Shown here: in pieces, positions 26,697 to 35,890 of the stretch | Layout: each line of letters starts with the position of its first letter | Numbering within the stretch: position 1 is the stretch's first letter | Assembly (NCBI RefSeq): GCF_030815855.1 | Contig: NZ_JAUSXG010000001.1 | Location: 248,001 to 312,000 of the forward strand | Direction of reading: 5' to 3' | Origin: Variovorax paradoxus | GTDB lineage: Bacteria > Pseudomonadota > Gammaproteobacteria > Burkholderiales > Burkholderiaceae_C | Length of the DNA: 64,000 nucleotides | Translations under genes and position numbers: made by a program | Notes under the pieces: model-generated | Database searches by the model: none | What the model was told of the DNA's origin: nothing | Seen by the model: only the letters and a program-made list of their open reading frames with translations

Positions 26697-27860
26697 CTAC
26701 CCGCCGACGCTTTCCTTGCGGATCTGCCATTGGTTGCCGGAGCGCTGGAGTTCCAGCGTCTTCCGGCTCGAGATGTTGAGGTTGTCGGCGCGGTAGATCT
26801 GTCGGAACTTGGCGGTTGCGGCCTGCCCGTTGACGTGGATCGCCAGGTTCTCGATGTTCACGCTGATGCTCGACTTGCCGACGATGCGCGCACGGCGCTC
26901 GTCTTCCCAGCTCTTGCGGCTTTGCCCGCCGGCCGGGTTGAACTCTGGGCCGTACGCGGCAAGGTAGCGGTCCATGTCCTGGCCCGCCCACGCGGCAGCC
27001 CATCCACGCACGGCCGATTCAATCTCGGCCGTGGAAGCGGGAGACGCCGCAGCGGAAGGTGCAGGCGCGGAGGACACCGACCCTTCGGGTGCCTTGGCGA
27101 CCACGGCGGGCGGCGGCGCCACGGGCACCGGCGCGGGGGCAGCTGCCTTGGCGGTGGGCACCGGCGCAGGTGCGGTTGCGGGTGCAGGAGCAGCGGGTGC
27201 TTTCGCGACCGCTGCAGGTGCAGGTGCAGGTGTAGGTGCGGGTGCTGCAGCAGGTGCGGTCGCCTTCGCAGCCGCAGGGGCTGCCGCCACGAGCGCGAAG
27301 GGCTTGGCGCCAGCCGGCGCGGGGGTGAAAAGCGTGCGAATCACCGCCAGCTTGGGCTGCACGGCCGTGTTGTTCTGATCAAGTTGCAAGGCCTTGCTGT
27401 AGGCTTGGCTGGCCAGGCGCGCGTACACATCGCCCAGGTTCTCTTGCGCCGTGGCATAGCTCGGGTTGGTGCGAATGGCGCTTTCGAGCGCGCTGCGCGC
27501 CTTGTCGAACTGGTTCTGGCTGGCGTAGATCACCGCCAGGTTGTTGTACGGCTCGGGCAGCTCGGGCGCGTCTTGCGTGAGTTGCGTGAAGGCCGCGATG
27601 GCCTCGGCGCGCTTGCCGGTGTCGAGCTGGATCACGCCCTTGAGGAAACGCATCTGCGGATCCTTCGGCTTGTCCTTCAGGAAGGCATCGGCGCGGCTCG
27701 CAGCCTCGTCGAGCTTGCCGGCCTGCATGAGGCGGTCGACCTCGTCGTGCTCCGCCGCGGCGAGCGCAGGAAGTGCCATGCCGCAGGCGGTGGCCAGGAG
27801 CAGGGCGCGCACGGCAGGGGAAAAGCAGAAACGGGCGCGCGGGTGGGGGCTCTTGGGCAT
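26697..27860 (-). CDS. Secreted TPR protein with an NTF2-like tail
   Basis: 387 residues. Signal peptide (ALLLATACGMALPALA), TPR-like helices (residues about 35-150, such as PELPEPYNNLAVIYASQNQFDKA), an Ala/Pro-rich linker of about 110 residues, and a C-terminal domain (VRGWAAAWAGQDMDRYLAAY ... LELQRSGNQWQIRKE) similar in type to that of the L,D-transpeptidase that follows. The two probably act together in the periplasm. ATG at 27860 follows a GAGG site. Confidence 0.75.
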   Translation of the reverse strand: MPKSPHPRARFCFSPAVRALLLATACGMALPALAAAEHDEVDRLMQAGKLDEAASRADAFLKDKPKDPQMRFLKGVIQLDTGKRAEAIAAFTQLTQDAPELPEPYNNLAVIYASQNQFDKARSALESAIRTNPSYATAQENLGDVYARLASQAYSKALQLDQNNTAVQPKLAVIRTLFTPAPAGAKPFALVAAAPAAAKATAPAAAPAPTPAPAPAAVAKAPAAPAPATAPAPVPTAKAAAPAPVPVAPPPAVVAKAPEGSVSSAPAPSAAASPASTAEIESAVRGWAAAWAGQDMDRYLAAYGPEFNPAGGQSRKSWEDERRARIVGKSSISVNIENLAIHVNGQAATAKFRQIYRADNLNISSRKTLELQRSGNQWQIRKESVGG

Positions 27861-27922
27861 TGCGGACAAGACCTCGTAGGAGGGAAGGGGAGATGCGGCA
27901 GGCATTGTAAGTGGGCGGGTAA

Positions 27923-27945
27923 CCTTCGGACACAGTGTTCGAAGG
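27923..27945. promoter_or_regulatory. Inverted repeat in the divergent intergenic region
   Basis: CCTTCG-G-ACA-CAG-TGT-T-CGAAGG is a near-perfect 23-base inverted repeat between the TPR gene and the Bug gene. It could be an operator for either divergent gene. No T-run follows. Confidence 0.35.
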
Positions 27946-28050
27946 CTGCTAATTCACCAACTGACGACTTGCGCAACGCAGCATGATCATGTAACGTTGT
28001 GTAAGCGAATTGTCAGCAACTTCCCAGTCCCTTCATTCCCTGGAGTCATC

Positions 28051-29064
28051 TTGAAGATCACCAAACGCCGCTTGCTCGAAAGCGGCGCAGCAGCACTTGC
28101 CGCGTCGCTTTTTGCGCCGGGTTCCTTGGCACAGCGCTCTGCAACCAGCGCGGCCGGCGGCGACGCATGGCCGACCAAGCCTGTTCGCATCCTCGTGGGC
28201 TTTCCCGCCGGCGCATCGCCCGACCTGGCGGCCCGCGCCATCGCGGAGCCGCTGTCGAAGATCCTGCGCCAGCCCGTCACTGTCGAGAACAAGCCGGGCG
28301 CGAGCGGCAATCTCGTGGCCGACCAGGTGGCCAAGGCCACCGACGACCACACCCTCGGTGCGCTGATCAACGGCAATCTCACCATCGCCAAGCTGCTGAA
28401 CCCCAAGATCAGCTTCGACCCCGAGAAAGATTTTGCGCCGGTCGGCATGATCGGTACCGCGCCGCTCGTGCTCGTGGTGTCCGGCAACGCGACCGGCACG
28501 ACCGCGGCCGATCTGCTGCTGTGGACGCGCAACCTCAGCAGCAGCGGAAAGTACGGCACGCCGGGCGTGGGCACCGTAGGCCATTTGGGCATGGAGCTCA
28601 TCAAGAGCCGCGCTGCCATCACCGCGCAGCACAAGCCCTACACCGGCAATCCGCAAGTCATTGCCGGCCTGCTGTCGGGTGAGATTCAGCTGGCATTGCT
28701 GCCGCCGGGCCTGGCCATGCCGCATGTGAAGTCGGGAAAGATCAAGGCCATTGGCGTGACGTCGCCCGAGCGCAGTCCTCTCGCCAACGAGTTGCCCACG
28801 ATTCGCGATGCCGACGTGCGCGGCGCCGACCTCGAGATCTGGACCGCACTGGCCGCACCCGCGGGCATGAAGCCGGCGGCCATTGCCAGGCTCAATGCGG
28901 CGCTGGTCGAAGTGACCAGCTCGCCCGACGTGAGCCAGGCCTTGCTGAAGACCGGCTGGCAGGCGCAGCCGGGCACACCCGATGCACTGGCCAAGCGCAT
29001 GCGCTCCGACACGGCGCGTTTGGGCGGCGTGATCATCATGAAGGGCATCCAGTCGGAGACTTAG
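28051..29064 (+). CDS. Bug-family tripartite tricarboxylate transporter binding protein
   Basis: 337 residues. A TTG start at 28051 with TGGAG five bases upstream is chosen; the N-terminus then reads LKITKRRLLESGAAALAASLF, a Tat-like signal with KRR. The mature protein has WPTKPVRILVGFPAGASPDLAARAIAEPLS and KPGASGNL, hallmark Bug motifs, and a length near the family norm. It should bind a small carboxylate in the periplasm. No tctBA membrane genes are beside it, which is common for Bug proteins. Confidence 0.88.
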   Translation: MKITKRRLLESGAAALAASLFAPGSLAQRSATSAAGGDAWPTKPVRILVGFPAGASPDLAARAIAEPLSKILRQPVTVENKPGASGNLVADQVAKATDDHTLGALINGNLTIAKLLNPKISFDPEKDFAPVGMIGTAPLVLVVSGNATGTTAADLLLWTRNLSSSGKYGTPGVGTVGHLGMELIKSRAAITAQHKPYTGNPQVIAGLLSGEIQLALLPPGLAMPHVKSGKIKAIGVTSPERSPLANELPTIRDADVRGADLEIWTALAAPAGMKPAAIARLNAALVEVTSSPDVSQALLKTGWQAQPGTPDALAKRMRSDTARLGGVIIMKGIQSET

Positions 29065-29150
29065 GACGCCCCCCGAAGCGCCTTCGGCCCTTCCCCCCAC
29101 TGGGGGGCGCACCCGGCGGCCCGGCAAAGCCGGTTCCGCGGGTACGCTGG
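29065..29150. repeat. GC-rich intergenic element with long inverted repeat
   Basis: CGCCCCCC and GGGGGGCG pair over a 30-base spacer that itself folds (CCGAAG/CTTCGG), followed by a run of GGCGGCCCGG/CCGG-type pairs. It sits between convergent genes and may end transcription from both. The same kind of sequence is, from memory, common between genes in Comamonadaceae; that is not checked here. Confidence 0.4.
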
Positions 29151-29166
29151 AATGGGCCGCTTTCTC

Positions 29167-29961
29167 TTACAGCAGTTGAGAGACCTTCTTCGCGGCATTC
29201 ATCAGTGCCGGCAATATCGTCTCCTGCATCGCCTTCGCACTGGTGCGGTTGGCCTGGCCGCTGATGTTCAGTGCCGCGACCATGCGGCCCTGGCGGTTGA
29301 CGATGGGGGCGGCCACGGAGATCAGGCCTTCTTCCAGCTCCTGATTCACCAGGCACCACTGCTGCCGGCGCGCCTGTGCCACCTTGGCCATGAGCGCTTC
29401 GAGGTCGGTCACCGTGTGTTTGGTGAGCGCCACGCGCTCCGAGGCTTCGAGGCGTGCGCGCACCTCGGCGTCGTCCAGGTCTGCGAGCAGCAGCCGGCCG
29501 AGCGAGGTGCAGTAGGCGGGGAGCCGCGAGCCCACGCCCAGGCTGATGCGCATGATTTTCTGCGTCGGTACGCGCATCACGTAGACGATGTCGGTCGCGT
29601 CCAGCACGGCGGCCGAGCAAGACTCCTGCACCTCCTGCACCAGCGCTTCCATCACCGGCTCGGCGCGGTTCCATATCGGCATCGACGAGAGATACGCAAA
29701 GCCCAGGTCGAGGATGCGCGGCGTGAGCGTGAAGAGCTTGCCGTCTGTCACCACGTAGCCGAGCGTCTGCAGCGTGAGCAGAATGCGCCGCGCGCCGGCC
29801 CGCGTGAGGCCGCTCGAAGCCGCCACTTCGCTCAGCGTCTGGTGCGGAGCACTTTCGCTGAACGAGCGAATCACCTGCAGCCCGCGCGCGAACGACTGCA
29901 CGTAGCTGTCGCCGGGGGCGGGTGCCTCGGGGGCCTTGGTTTTCTGGGCGTGGGTTGCCAT
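29167..29961 (-). CDS. pcaR: IclR-family regulator, PcaR/PobR type
   Basis: 264 residues. N-terminal winged helix-turn-helix (LSEVAASSGLTRAGARRILLTL) and C-terminal ligand domain (IVYVMRVPT, CTSLGRLLLADL, EEGLISVAAPI). The QSFARGLQVI start of the domain is typical of the PcaR/PobR/PcaU group. It is divergent from pcaIJF, the usual PcaR target, and so probably activates them with beta-ketoadipate or a related acid as effector. Confidence 0.85.
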   Translation of the reverse strand: MATHAQKTKAPEAPAPGDSYVQSFARGLQVIRSFSESAPHQTLSEVAASSGLTRAGARRILLTLQTLGYVVTDGKLFTLTPRILDLGFAYLSSMPIWNRAEPVMEALVQEVQESCSAAVLDATDIVYVMRVPTQKIMRISLGVGSRLPAYCTSLGRLLLADLDDAEVRARLEASERVALTKHTVTDLEALMAKVAQARRQQWCLVNQELEEGLISVAAPIVNRQGRMVAALNISGQANRTSAKAMQETILPALMNAAKKVSQLL

Positions 29962-29990
29962 GCGGGGTGATCCTCTTTAGAATTCATTAT

Positions 29991-30018
29991 ACGAACAAAT
30001 GTTCTTTAGACGAACAAA
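29991..30018. promoter_or_regulatory. Candidate PcaR operator repeats
   Basis: ACGAACAAA occurs twice (29991-29999 and 30010-30018), 19 bases apart, and the first overlaps the inverted repeat GAACA-AA-TGTTC (29993-30004). This lies between pcaR and pcaI. Further TTCG-rich repeats follow at about 30048-30075. Repeated sites spaced by about two helical turns fit an IclR-type dimer pair. Confidence 0.4.
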
Positions 30019-30144
30019 AGAGCGGTTCACGAAATCGATCAGTTCATCGGTTCGTTCGTTGGTAAGTTCGTACGGTCGTTCAAGCGGATTGCCCGCGGCT
30101 CGCAGGCAGTCCGGTTTCTTTCTTCATTCCCGGAGACAAGCTTC

Positions 30145-30846
30145 ATGATCAACAAGATCGCGCGCTCGGTCGCCGATGCCTTGGCAGGCATCCAAGACGG
30201 CGCCACGGTTCTCATCGGCGGCTTCGGCACCGCCGGCATTCCCGGCGAACTCATCGACGGCCTCGTCGAGCAGGGCGCCAAGGACCTCATCGTCGTCAAC
30301 AACAACGCCGGCAACGGCGAGACCGGCCTGGCGGCGCTGCTCAAGGCTGGCCGCGTGCGCAAGATCATCTGCAGCTTTCCGCGCCAGGCCGACAGCCAGG
30401 TGTTCGACGGGCTCTACCGCAGCGGCAAGCTGGAGCTCGAGTTGGTACCGCAGGGCAACCTCGCCGAGCGCATTCGCGCCGCGGGTGCTGGCATCGGCGC
30501 CTTCTTCTGCCCCACGGGTTACGGTACGCAGCTTGCCGGAAACCGCGAAACGCGGGAGATCGACGGCAAGCAATACGTGCTCGAGTACCCCATCCACGGC
30601 GACGTGGCACTCATCAAGGCCGAGCGCGGCGACCGTTGGGGCAACCTGGTCTACCGCAAGGCCGCGCGCAACTTCGGGCCCGTGATGGCCATGGCCTCGA
30701 AGAAGACCATTGCCACCGTGCACGACATTGCCGAGCTCGGCACGCTCGACCCCGAGAGCATCGTGACGCCGGGCATCTTCGTGCACCAGGTGGTGCGCAT
30801 CGAACGCGTGGCTACGCAAGCCGGCGGCTTCAAGAAGGCGGCATGA
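30145..30846 (+). CDS. pcaI: 3-oxoadipate CoA-transferase subunit A
   Basis: 233 residues. Type I CoA-transferase alpha subunit with the glycine-rich GGFGTAGIPGELI loop and FCPTGYGTQLA. It moves CoA from succinyl-CoA to 3-oxoadipate in the beta-ketoadipate pathway. GGAGA lies eight bases upstream of the ATG. It overlaps the subunit B gene (ATGA). Confidence 0.93.
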   Translation: MINKIARSVADALAGIQDGATVLIGGFGTAGIPGELIDGLVEQGAKDLIVVNNNAGNGETGLAALLKAGRVRKIICSFPRQADSQVFDGLYRSGKLELELVPQGNLAERIRAAGAGIGAFFCPTGYGTQLAGNRETREIDGKQYVLEYPIHGDVALIKAERGDRWGNLVYRKAARNFGPVMAMASKKTIATVHDIAELGTLDPESIVTPGIFVHQVVRIERVATQAGGFKKAA

Positions 30847-31496
30847 CCATGAGCAGCACTTACCAACGTCGTACCAAGGACCAGCTCGCCGCCCGCGTGG
30901 CGCAAGACATCTTCGACGGCGCCGTCGTCAACCTCGGCATCGGCCAGCCCACGCTCGTGGCCAACCACTTGCCGCAAGGCCGCGAGGTCATCCTGCAAAG
31001 CGAAAACGGCATTCTCGGCATGGGCCCCGCGCCCGCGGCCGGCGAAGAAGACTACGACCTCATCAACGCCGGCAAGCAGCCCGTCACGCTGCTGCCGGGC
31101 GGCTCGTTCTTTCACCATGCCGACAGCTTCGCGATGATGCGCGGCGGCCACCTCGACATCTGCGTGCTCGGCGCGTTCCAGGTGTCGGCCACGGGCGACC
31201 TCGCCAACTGGCACACCGGCGAGAAAGACGCCATTCCCGCGGTCGGCGGCGCGATGGACCTGGCCATCGGCGCCAAGCAGACCTGGGTGATGATGGATCT
31301 GCTCACCAAGCAGGGCGCGAGCAAGCTGGTGCAGGAATGTACCTATCCGCTCACCGGCATTGGCTGCGTCAAGCGCGTGTACTCCGACCTCGCCACGCTC
31401 GAATGCACGCCGCAGGGCCTGAAGCTCGTCGACCTCGCCGAAGGCCTCACCCGCGAAGAACTCGAGAAGCTGGTCGGTCTGCCGATCGCAGCATGA
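30843..31496 (+). CDS. pcaJ: 3-oxoadipate CoA-transferase subunit B
   Basis: 217 residues from the ATG that overlaps the pcaI stop. The catalytic glutamate is seen in QSENGILG (about residue 52). GGSFFHHADSFAMMRGGH is typical of the beta subunit. It forms the active enzyme with PcaI. A second ATG six bases later is an alternative start. Confidence 0.93.
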   Translation: MTMSSTYQRRTKDQLAARVAQDIFDGAVVNLGIGQPTLVANHLPQGREVILQSENGILGMGPAPAAGEEDYDLINAGKQPVTLLPGGSFFHHADSFAMMRGGHLDICVLGAFQVSATGDLANWHTGEKDAIPAVGGAMDLAIGAKQTWVMMDLLTKQGASKLVQECTYPLTGIGCVKRVYSDLATLECTPQGLKLVDLAEGLTREELEKLVGLPIAA

Positions 31497-31527
31497 CCCG
31501 TTCAACCATTCACAGAGACACAGCCAA

Positions 31528-32733
31528 ATGACCAACCAAGCCTTCATCTGCGACGCCGTTCGCACCCCCTTCGGCCGCTACGGCGGCTCGCTCAGCAGCG
31601 TGCGCACCGACGACCTGGGCGCCGTGCCCTTGCGCGCGCTGATGGAACGCAACAAGAACGTCGACTGGCAGGCCGTGGGCGACGTGCTCTATGGCTGCGC
31701 CAACCAGGCCGGCGAAGACAACCGCAACGTCGCGCGCATGTCGGCGCTGCTCGCGGGCCTGCCGCTCGAACTCGGCGGCGCCACCATCAACCGCCTGTGC
31801 GGTTCGGGGCTCGACGCCGTGGGCACCGCCGCGCGCGCCATCCGCGCCGGCGAAGCGGGCCTGATGATCGCCGGCGGCGTGGAGAGCATGAGCCGCGCAC
31901 CCTTCGTGATGCCCAAGGCCGAGAGCGCCTTCAGCCGCAACAATGCGGTGTACGACACCACCATCGGCTGGCGCTTCGTCAACAAGCTAATGAAGGCGCA
32001 GTACGGCGTCGACTCCATGCCCGAGACGGCCGAGAACGTGGCGACCGACTACAAGATCGGGCGCGAAGCGCAAGACCTGATGGCGCTCAACTCGCAGCTG
32101 CGTGCCGTGGCCTCGCAGAAGTCGGGCTTCTTCGACGCCGAGATCGTGCCCGTGAGCGTGCCGCAGAAGAAGGGCGACGCGATCATCGTCAACAAGGACG
32201 AGCATCCACGCGAAACCAGCCTCGAGTCGCTCGCCAAGCTCAAGGGCGTGGTGCGCCCCGACGGCACCGTCACCGCGGGCAATGCCAGCGGCGTGAACGA
32301 CGGCGCCTGCGCGCTGCTGCTGGCCGACGAAGCCAGCGCCGCGAAGCACGGCCTCACGCCGCGCGCCCGCGTGGTCGGCATGGCCACCGCCGGCGTCGCG
32401 CCGCGCGTGATGGGCATCGGCCCGGCGCCCGCCACGCAGAAGGTGCTGGCGCTCACCGGCCTCACCATCGACCAGATCGACGTCATCGAACTCAACGAAG
32501 CCTTCGCAGCCCAAGGCCTCGCCGTGCTGCGCCTGCTGGGCCTGAAGGACGACGACGCGCGCGTCAACATCAACGGCGGCGCCATCGCGCTCGGCCACCC
32601 GCTGGGCGCCAGCGGCGCGCGCCTGGCCACCACCGCGGTGAACCAGCTGCACAAGGGCGGCGGCCGCTACGCGCTGTGCACGATGTGCATCGGCGTGGGG
32701 CAGGGCATTGCCGTGATCCTCGAACGCGTCTGA
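31528..32733 (+). CDS. pcaF: 3-oxoadipyl-CoA thiolase
   Basis: 401 residues, normal for thiolases. The nucleophilic cysteine is in NRLCGSGLDAV (about residue 90), and the catalytic histidine and second cysteine are in GGAIALGHPLGASGARL and CTMCIGVGQG. It cleaves 3-oxoadipyl-CoA to succinyl-CoA and acetyl-CoA, the last step of the pathway. It follows pcaJ by 31 bases in one operon. Confidence 0.94.
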   Translation: MTNQAFICDAVRTPFGRYGGSLSSVRTDDLGAVPLRALMERNKNVDWQAVGDVLYGCANQAGEDNRNVARMSALLAGLPLELGGATINRLCGSGLDAVGTAARAIRAGEAGLMIAGGVESMSRAPFVMPKAESAFSRNNAVYDTTIGWRFVNKLMKAQYGVDSMPETAENVATDYKIGREAQDLMALNSQLRAVASQKSGFFDAEIVPVSVPQKKGDAIIVNKDEHPRETSLESLAKLKGVVRPDGTVTAGNASGVNDGACALLLADEASAAKHGLTPRARVVGMATAGVAPRVMGIGPAPATQKVLALTGLTIDQIDVIELNEAFAAQGLAVLRLLGLKDDDARVNINGGAIALGHPLGASGARLATTAVNQLHKGGGRYALCTMCIGVGQGIAVILERV

Positions 32734-32745
32734 CCGGACCTTCCG

Positions 32746-33300
32746 ATGCCGCCGCTGCACCCGTCGAAGTTCTCGCATGCAGTGGCGGTGTCGCTCGTCT
32801 TCCTGGTCATGCTCTGCGGGAACGTGTCTGCCGTGGCAGGGGCGCCGGCAAGGCCTCTGAAGTCCGCGCCGCAGTTTTCCGACTACCCCGGCACGGGAGG
32901 TGAGCAGCCTCGTACCGCTGACCCTGTCGCACTGCGGCTGGCCAGTTCGTCGACCCGGCGCTACGCGACGCTCCTGCGTCAAGAATTCGGCAAGCCGGCA
33001 AACTTCGCGGGTCATCTGAGAGTGGCGCAGTGGGGATGCGGAACCGACTGCCGAAACTTCGCAGTCCTCGACCAGAAGACGGGCTCCGCCTACACCCTTC
33101 CTCACGCCGAGGAAATTTCCGGCGTCATGGGCAACGGCGACGAGCGCATCGAATTCAGGCATGACAGCCGGCTCTTGATCATTTCAGGAAGCATCAACGA
33201 TGGAACCGCGCCGGGCAAGTTCTACTATCTCTGGACTGGCAAGCGGCTCCAACGAATCGGCTCGATGCCTTTGGCTGTCGAGCCGATCCAGAATCCTTGA
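32746..33300 (+). CDS. Secreted protein of unknown function
   Basis: 184 residues with a signal peptide (AVAVSLVFLVMLCGNVSAVA). The core FAGHLRVAQWGCGTDCRNFAVLDQKTG has two cysteines four apart and a Trp; similar sequences occur in uncharacterised secreted proteins. It starts 12 bases after pcaF, so it may be read through from the pca operon, though its role in that pathway is not evident. Confidence 0.65.
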   Translation: MPPLHPSKFSHAVAVSLVFLVMLCGNVSAVAGAPARPLKSAPQFSDYPGTGGEQPRTADPVALRLASSSTRRYATLLRQEFGKPANFAGHLRVAQWGCGTDCRNFAVLDQKTGSAYTLPHAEEISGVMGNGDERIEFRHDSRLLIISGSINDGTAPGKFYYLWTGKRLQRIGSMPLAVEPIQNP

Positions 33301-33398
33301 AGCACCAGAGCCGTTGCCGATGAAACTGGGGCCGCGCTTCGGTGCAGCCTGTCGATAGGGCATCATTGCGGTCGCGTCCTCGCGCGAAGGAGAAATCC

Positions 33399-34859
33399 GT
33401 GCCGTCTTCCACCGACTACGAATCGATGTTCGAGTTTGCGCCGATGTCGCTCTGGCTCGAGGACTACAGCGGGCTGCGCCAGCTGTTCGATTCATGGCGC
33501 AGCGCAGGCGTCGTGGATCTGGTGGGCCACCTGAACGCCGAGCCCGGGCATGTGCGCGAATGCATGGCGCAGCTGCGGGTGCTGAGCGTCAATCAGAGCA
33601 CGCTCACCTTGTTCGGCGCGCCAAGCCAGGCCGACCTGCTGTCCCGGCTCGACAGCGTCTTTCGCGACGACATGAGCGCCCCGGTGATCTACGAGCTGGA
33701 TCAGCTCTGGCGCGGAAATCTCTGCTTCGACAACCAGACGGTCAACTACGCGCTGGACGGCCGCAGGCTCGACGTGCACGTGCGCGTGCAGATATTGCCC
33801 GGACACGAAGCCTCGTGGGATCGTGTGCTGGTTTCATCGGACAACATCACCGAGCGCGTGCGCGCCGAGCAACTGCGCCGCGAGAGCGAGCGCTACGCAC
33901 GCGAACTGTTCGAGCATTCGCCGGTGTCGTTGTGGGTGGAAGACTTCAGCGCGGTCAAGACCCTGCTCGACGACGTACGCAAGCGGGGCATCAGCGATTT
34001 CGCGACCTTCATCAAGGTGCACCCCGAGTTCATCACGCGCTGCATGCGCGAAATCCGCGTGATCGACGTCAACCGGGAGACGCTGCGCATGTTCGGCGCG
34101 GCCGACAAGAGCGAGTTGCTGGACAACATCGCCGGCATCTTTCGCGACGAGATGCACGACTCCTTCGCCGAGCAGTTGCAGGACCTCTGGAACGGCAAGA
34201 TGCTGCAGCAGCGGGAAGTCATCAACTATGCGCTGGCAGGCGACCCGCTGAACATCCACATGCAATTCGCGGTGCTCCAAGACCGGCTCGGCACCTGGGA
34301 TCTCGTGCTGGTGTCGCTGATCGACATCACGGCCAGGAAGAAGGCCGAGGCCTATCTCGAATACCTCGGCAAGCACGACGTGCTGACGCAACTGCGCAAC
34401 CGCGCCTTCTTCTCGGAAGAGCTGAACCGGCTGTCGCGCAAAGGCCCGTGGCCGGTGTCGGTGCTGGTGATCGACATGAACGGCCTGAAACCCGTCAACG
34501 ACGAGGAAGGACACGCGGCCGGCGACGCGCTGCTGCGCCGCGTGGGCGAGGTTCTGAGCAAGGCGGTCGACGAGCCCGGCTGGCCCGCGCGCATCGGCGG
34601 CGACGAGTTCGCCGTCGTGCTGCCGAAGACGGACGAGCGCGGCGCGGAGGCAATGCGCGATCGCATCGCTTCCATGCTCGAACTCAACAACCAGTTCTAT
34701 GCAGGGCAGAGCGGGAGGGTGCTGAGCCTTGCGGTCGGCGTGGCGACCTGCGAGGCCGGTGACTCGCTCGACGCGGCCTTGCAGCTTGCAGACCGCGCGA
34801 TGTACGAGGAAAAGACCCGCCACTATCGGGAAAGCGCGACGGATCGCCGCCGCTCTTGA
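33399..34859 (+). CDS. Diguanylate cyclase with two tandem sensory (PAS-like) domains
   Basis: 486 residues from GTG at 33399, which has GAAGGAGAAA just upstream; this decides the start. Residues about 10-155 and 165-320 are two copies of one domain (FEFAPMSLWLEDYSGLRQL and FEHSPVSLWVEDFSAVKTL), clearly duplicated. A GGDEF domain follows with the intact motif RIGGDEFAVVLP (about 397). No RxxD inhibitory site is seen at the usual place. There is no transmembrane segment, so it is a cytoplasmic sensor that should make cyclic di-GMP. Confidence 0.88.
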   Translation: MPSSTDYESMFEFAPMSLWLEDYSGLRQLFDSWRSAGVVDLVGHLNAEPGHVRECMAQLRVLSVNQSTLTLFGAPSQADLLSRLDSVFRDDMSAPVIYELDQLWRGNLCFDNQTVNYALDGRRLDVHVRVQILPGHEASWDRVLVSSDNITERVRAEQLRRESERYARELFEHSPVSLWVEDFSAVKTLLDDVRKRGISDFATFIKVHPEFITRCMREIRVIDVNRETLRMFGAADKSELLDNIAGIFRDEMHDSFAEQLQDLWNGKMLQQREVINYALAGDPLNIHMQFAVLQDRLGTWDLVLVSLIDITARKKAEAYLEYLGKHDVLTQLRNRAFFSEELNRLSRKGPWPVSVLVIDMNGLKPVNDEEGHAAGDALLRRVGEVLSKAVDEPGWPARIGGDEFAVVLPKTDERGAEAMRDRIASMLELNNQFYAGQSGRVLSLAVGVATCEAGDSLDAALQLADRAMYEEKTRHYRESATDRRRS

Positions 34860-34933
34860 GGCTCGCCCTGAAATCTGCTATCGGAAGACCGCGCTGCCCA
34901 TCGGCGTTGCAGCCGATGTCACGGCGGCCCTCT

Positions 34934-35890
34934 TCAGAAAAGTAGGATCCATTCGCCGCGAAGGTATCGATACTGGTAGCTCGGTCCCGAAAAGGTGGTG
35001 CTGCGGCTGTAGCCCGCGTTGAAACGGAAGACCTGCGATCCTCTGACGGGGCTTTGCAGACTCAGGTCCAGCAGTTTCGTGGGCTGGCTCAGATCGTGAT
35101 TGATCTTCTCGTTGCCCAGCCCGGCCGTGACAGCGGCGGTCCACCCTTGGAAACGGTACCGCCAGGCGACCGCCAGCATCGACTCGCTGTAGTTCTTCGG
35201 ATTGAAATAGGCCCGGTCGACGTCCTCGTGGCTGCTTCGGTACGTTCGAAAGCGCGCTTGCAGGGTCAATCCCAGATCGAGTGAGGGTTGATAAATCAGC
35301 CGCAGGCGGCCGTGGTCGCGTCGATTGCCGTCCGAAAAATACTGCTGTGCGAGCAGCCCCACCAGAGTGAAGTGGTCTCCAAGCCCTTGATCGACCGCAG
35401 CCCCGACAAATGAGAAGTCGATTCCCCGGTCCAGCGATTTCGGGGTTTCGACCCAGTCGCGCGTCACGAGAAACTCTACCGCCGTACTCTTGGTCGGCGA
35501 CAAGCGGTAGCTGCCGTCGAGGGTGAGCAGCGAATGCCCTCCCTGCTGAAACACGCCCGCCTCCAGCGCACCGCCGTCTCCGGTCCTGGTTTCGATGGAA
35601 CGGGCAAGAAACGAGATCTTCCGTCCGGCCCTTCGCCAGTCGTCCTGCTTGTATTGATAGTCCCCAAGCCGGAATCCCAGGAAGCGATCGGCGTTTTCAA
35701 AAGCGGGAAAAAACTCCACGGACACTCGCCGCGATTGAAAATGATCGCTGTCGTTGGTCAGAAAGAACTCCGTACCAAAAGCCATGGCGGGTGTTGTTTC
35801 GTCGCTTTTTTTCTCCTCCCCTCTGCAGGGAGCAATCAGCACCATGAACCCCAGAAGGCCGGCGCACAAACTTCTCGACGCCGCGCTCAT
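34934..35890 (-). CDS. Outer-membrane beta-barrel protein linked to a glycosyltransferase
   Basis: 318 residues. Signal peptide (LCAGLLGFMVLIAPCRG), then alternating amphipathic strands and a terminal aromatic residue (GEWILLF), the mark of an outer-membrane barrel. The ATG overlaps the stop of the glycosyltransferase gene (ATGA). With a PgaC-like enzyme next to it, the barrel could be an export pore for a polysaccharide, comparable in role to the PgaA barrel or YaiO-like proteins; no TPR part is present. Confidence 0.7.
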   Translation of the reverse strand: MSAASRSLCAGLLGFMVLIAPCRGEEKKSDETTPAMAFGTEFFLTNDSDHFQSRRVSVEFFPAFENADRFLGFRLGDYQYKQDDWRRAGRKISFLARSIETRTGDGGALEAGVFQQGGHSLLTLDGSYRLSPTKSTAVEFLVTRDWVETPKSLDRGIDFSFVGAAVDQGLGDHFTLVGLLAQQYFSDGNRRDHGRLRLIYQPSLDLGLTLQARFRTYRSSHEDVDRAYFNPKNYSESMLAVAWRYRFQGWTAAVTAGLGNEKINHDLSQPTKLLDLSLQSPVRGSQVFRFNAGYSRSTTFSGPSYQYRYLRGEWILLF

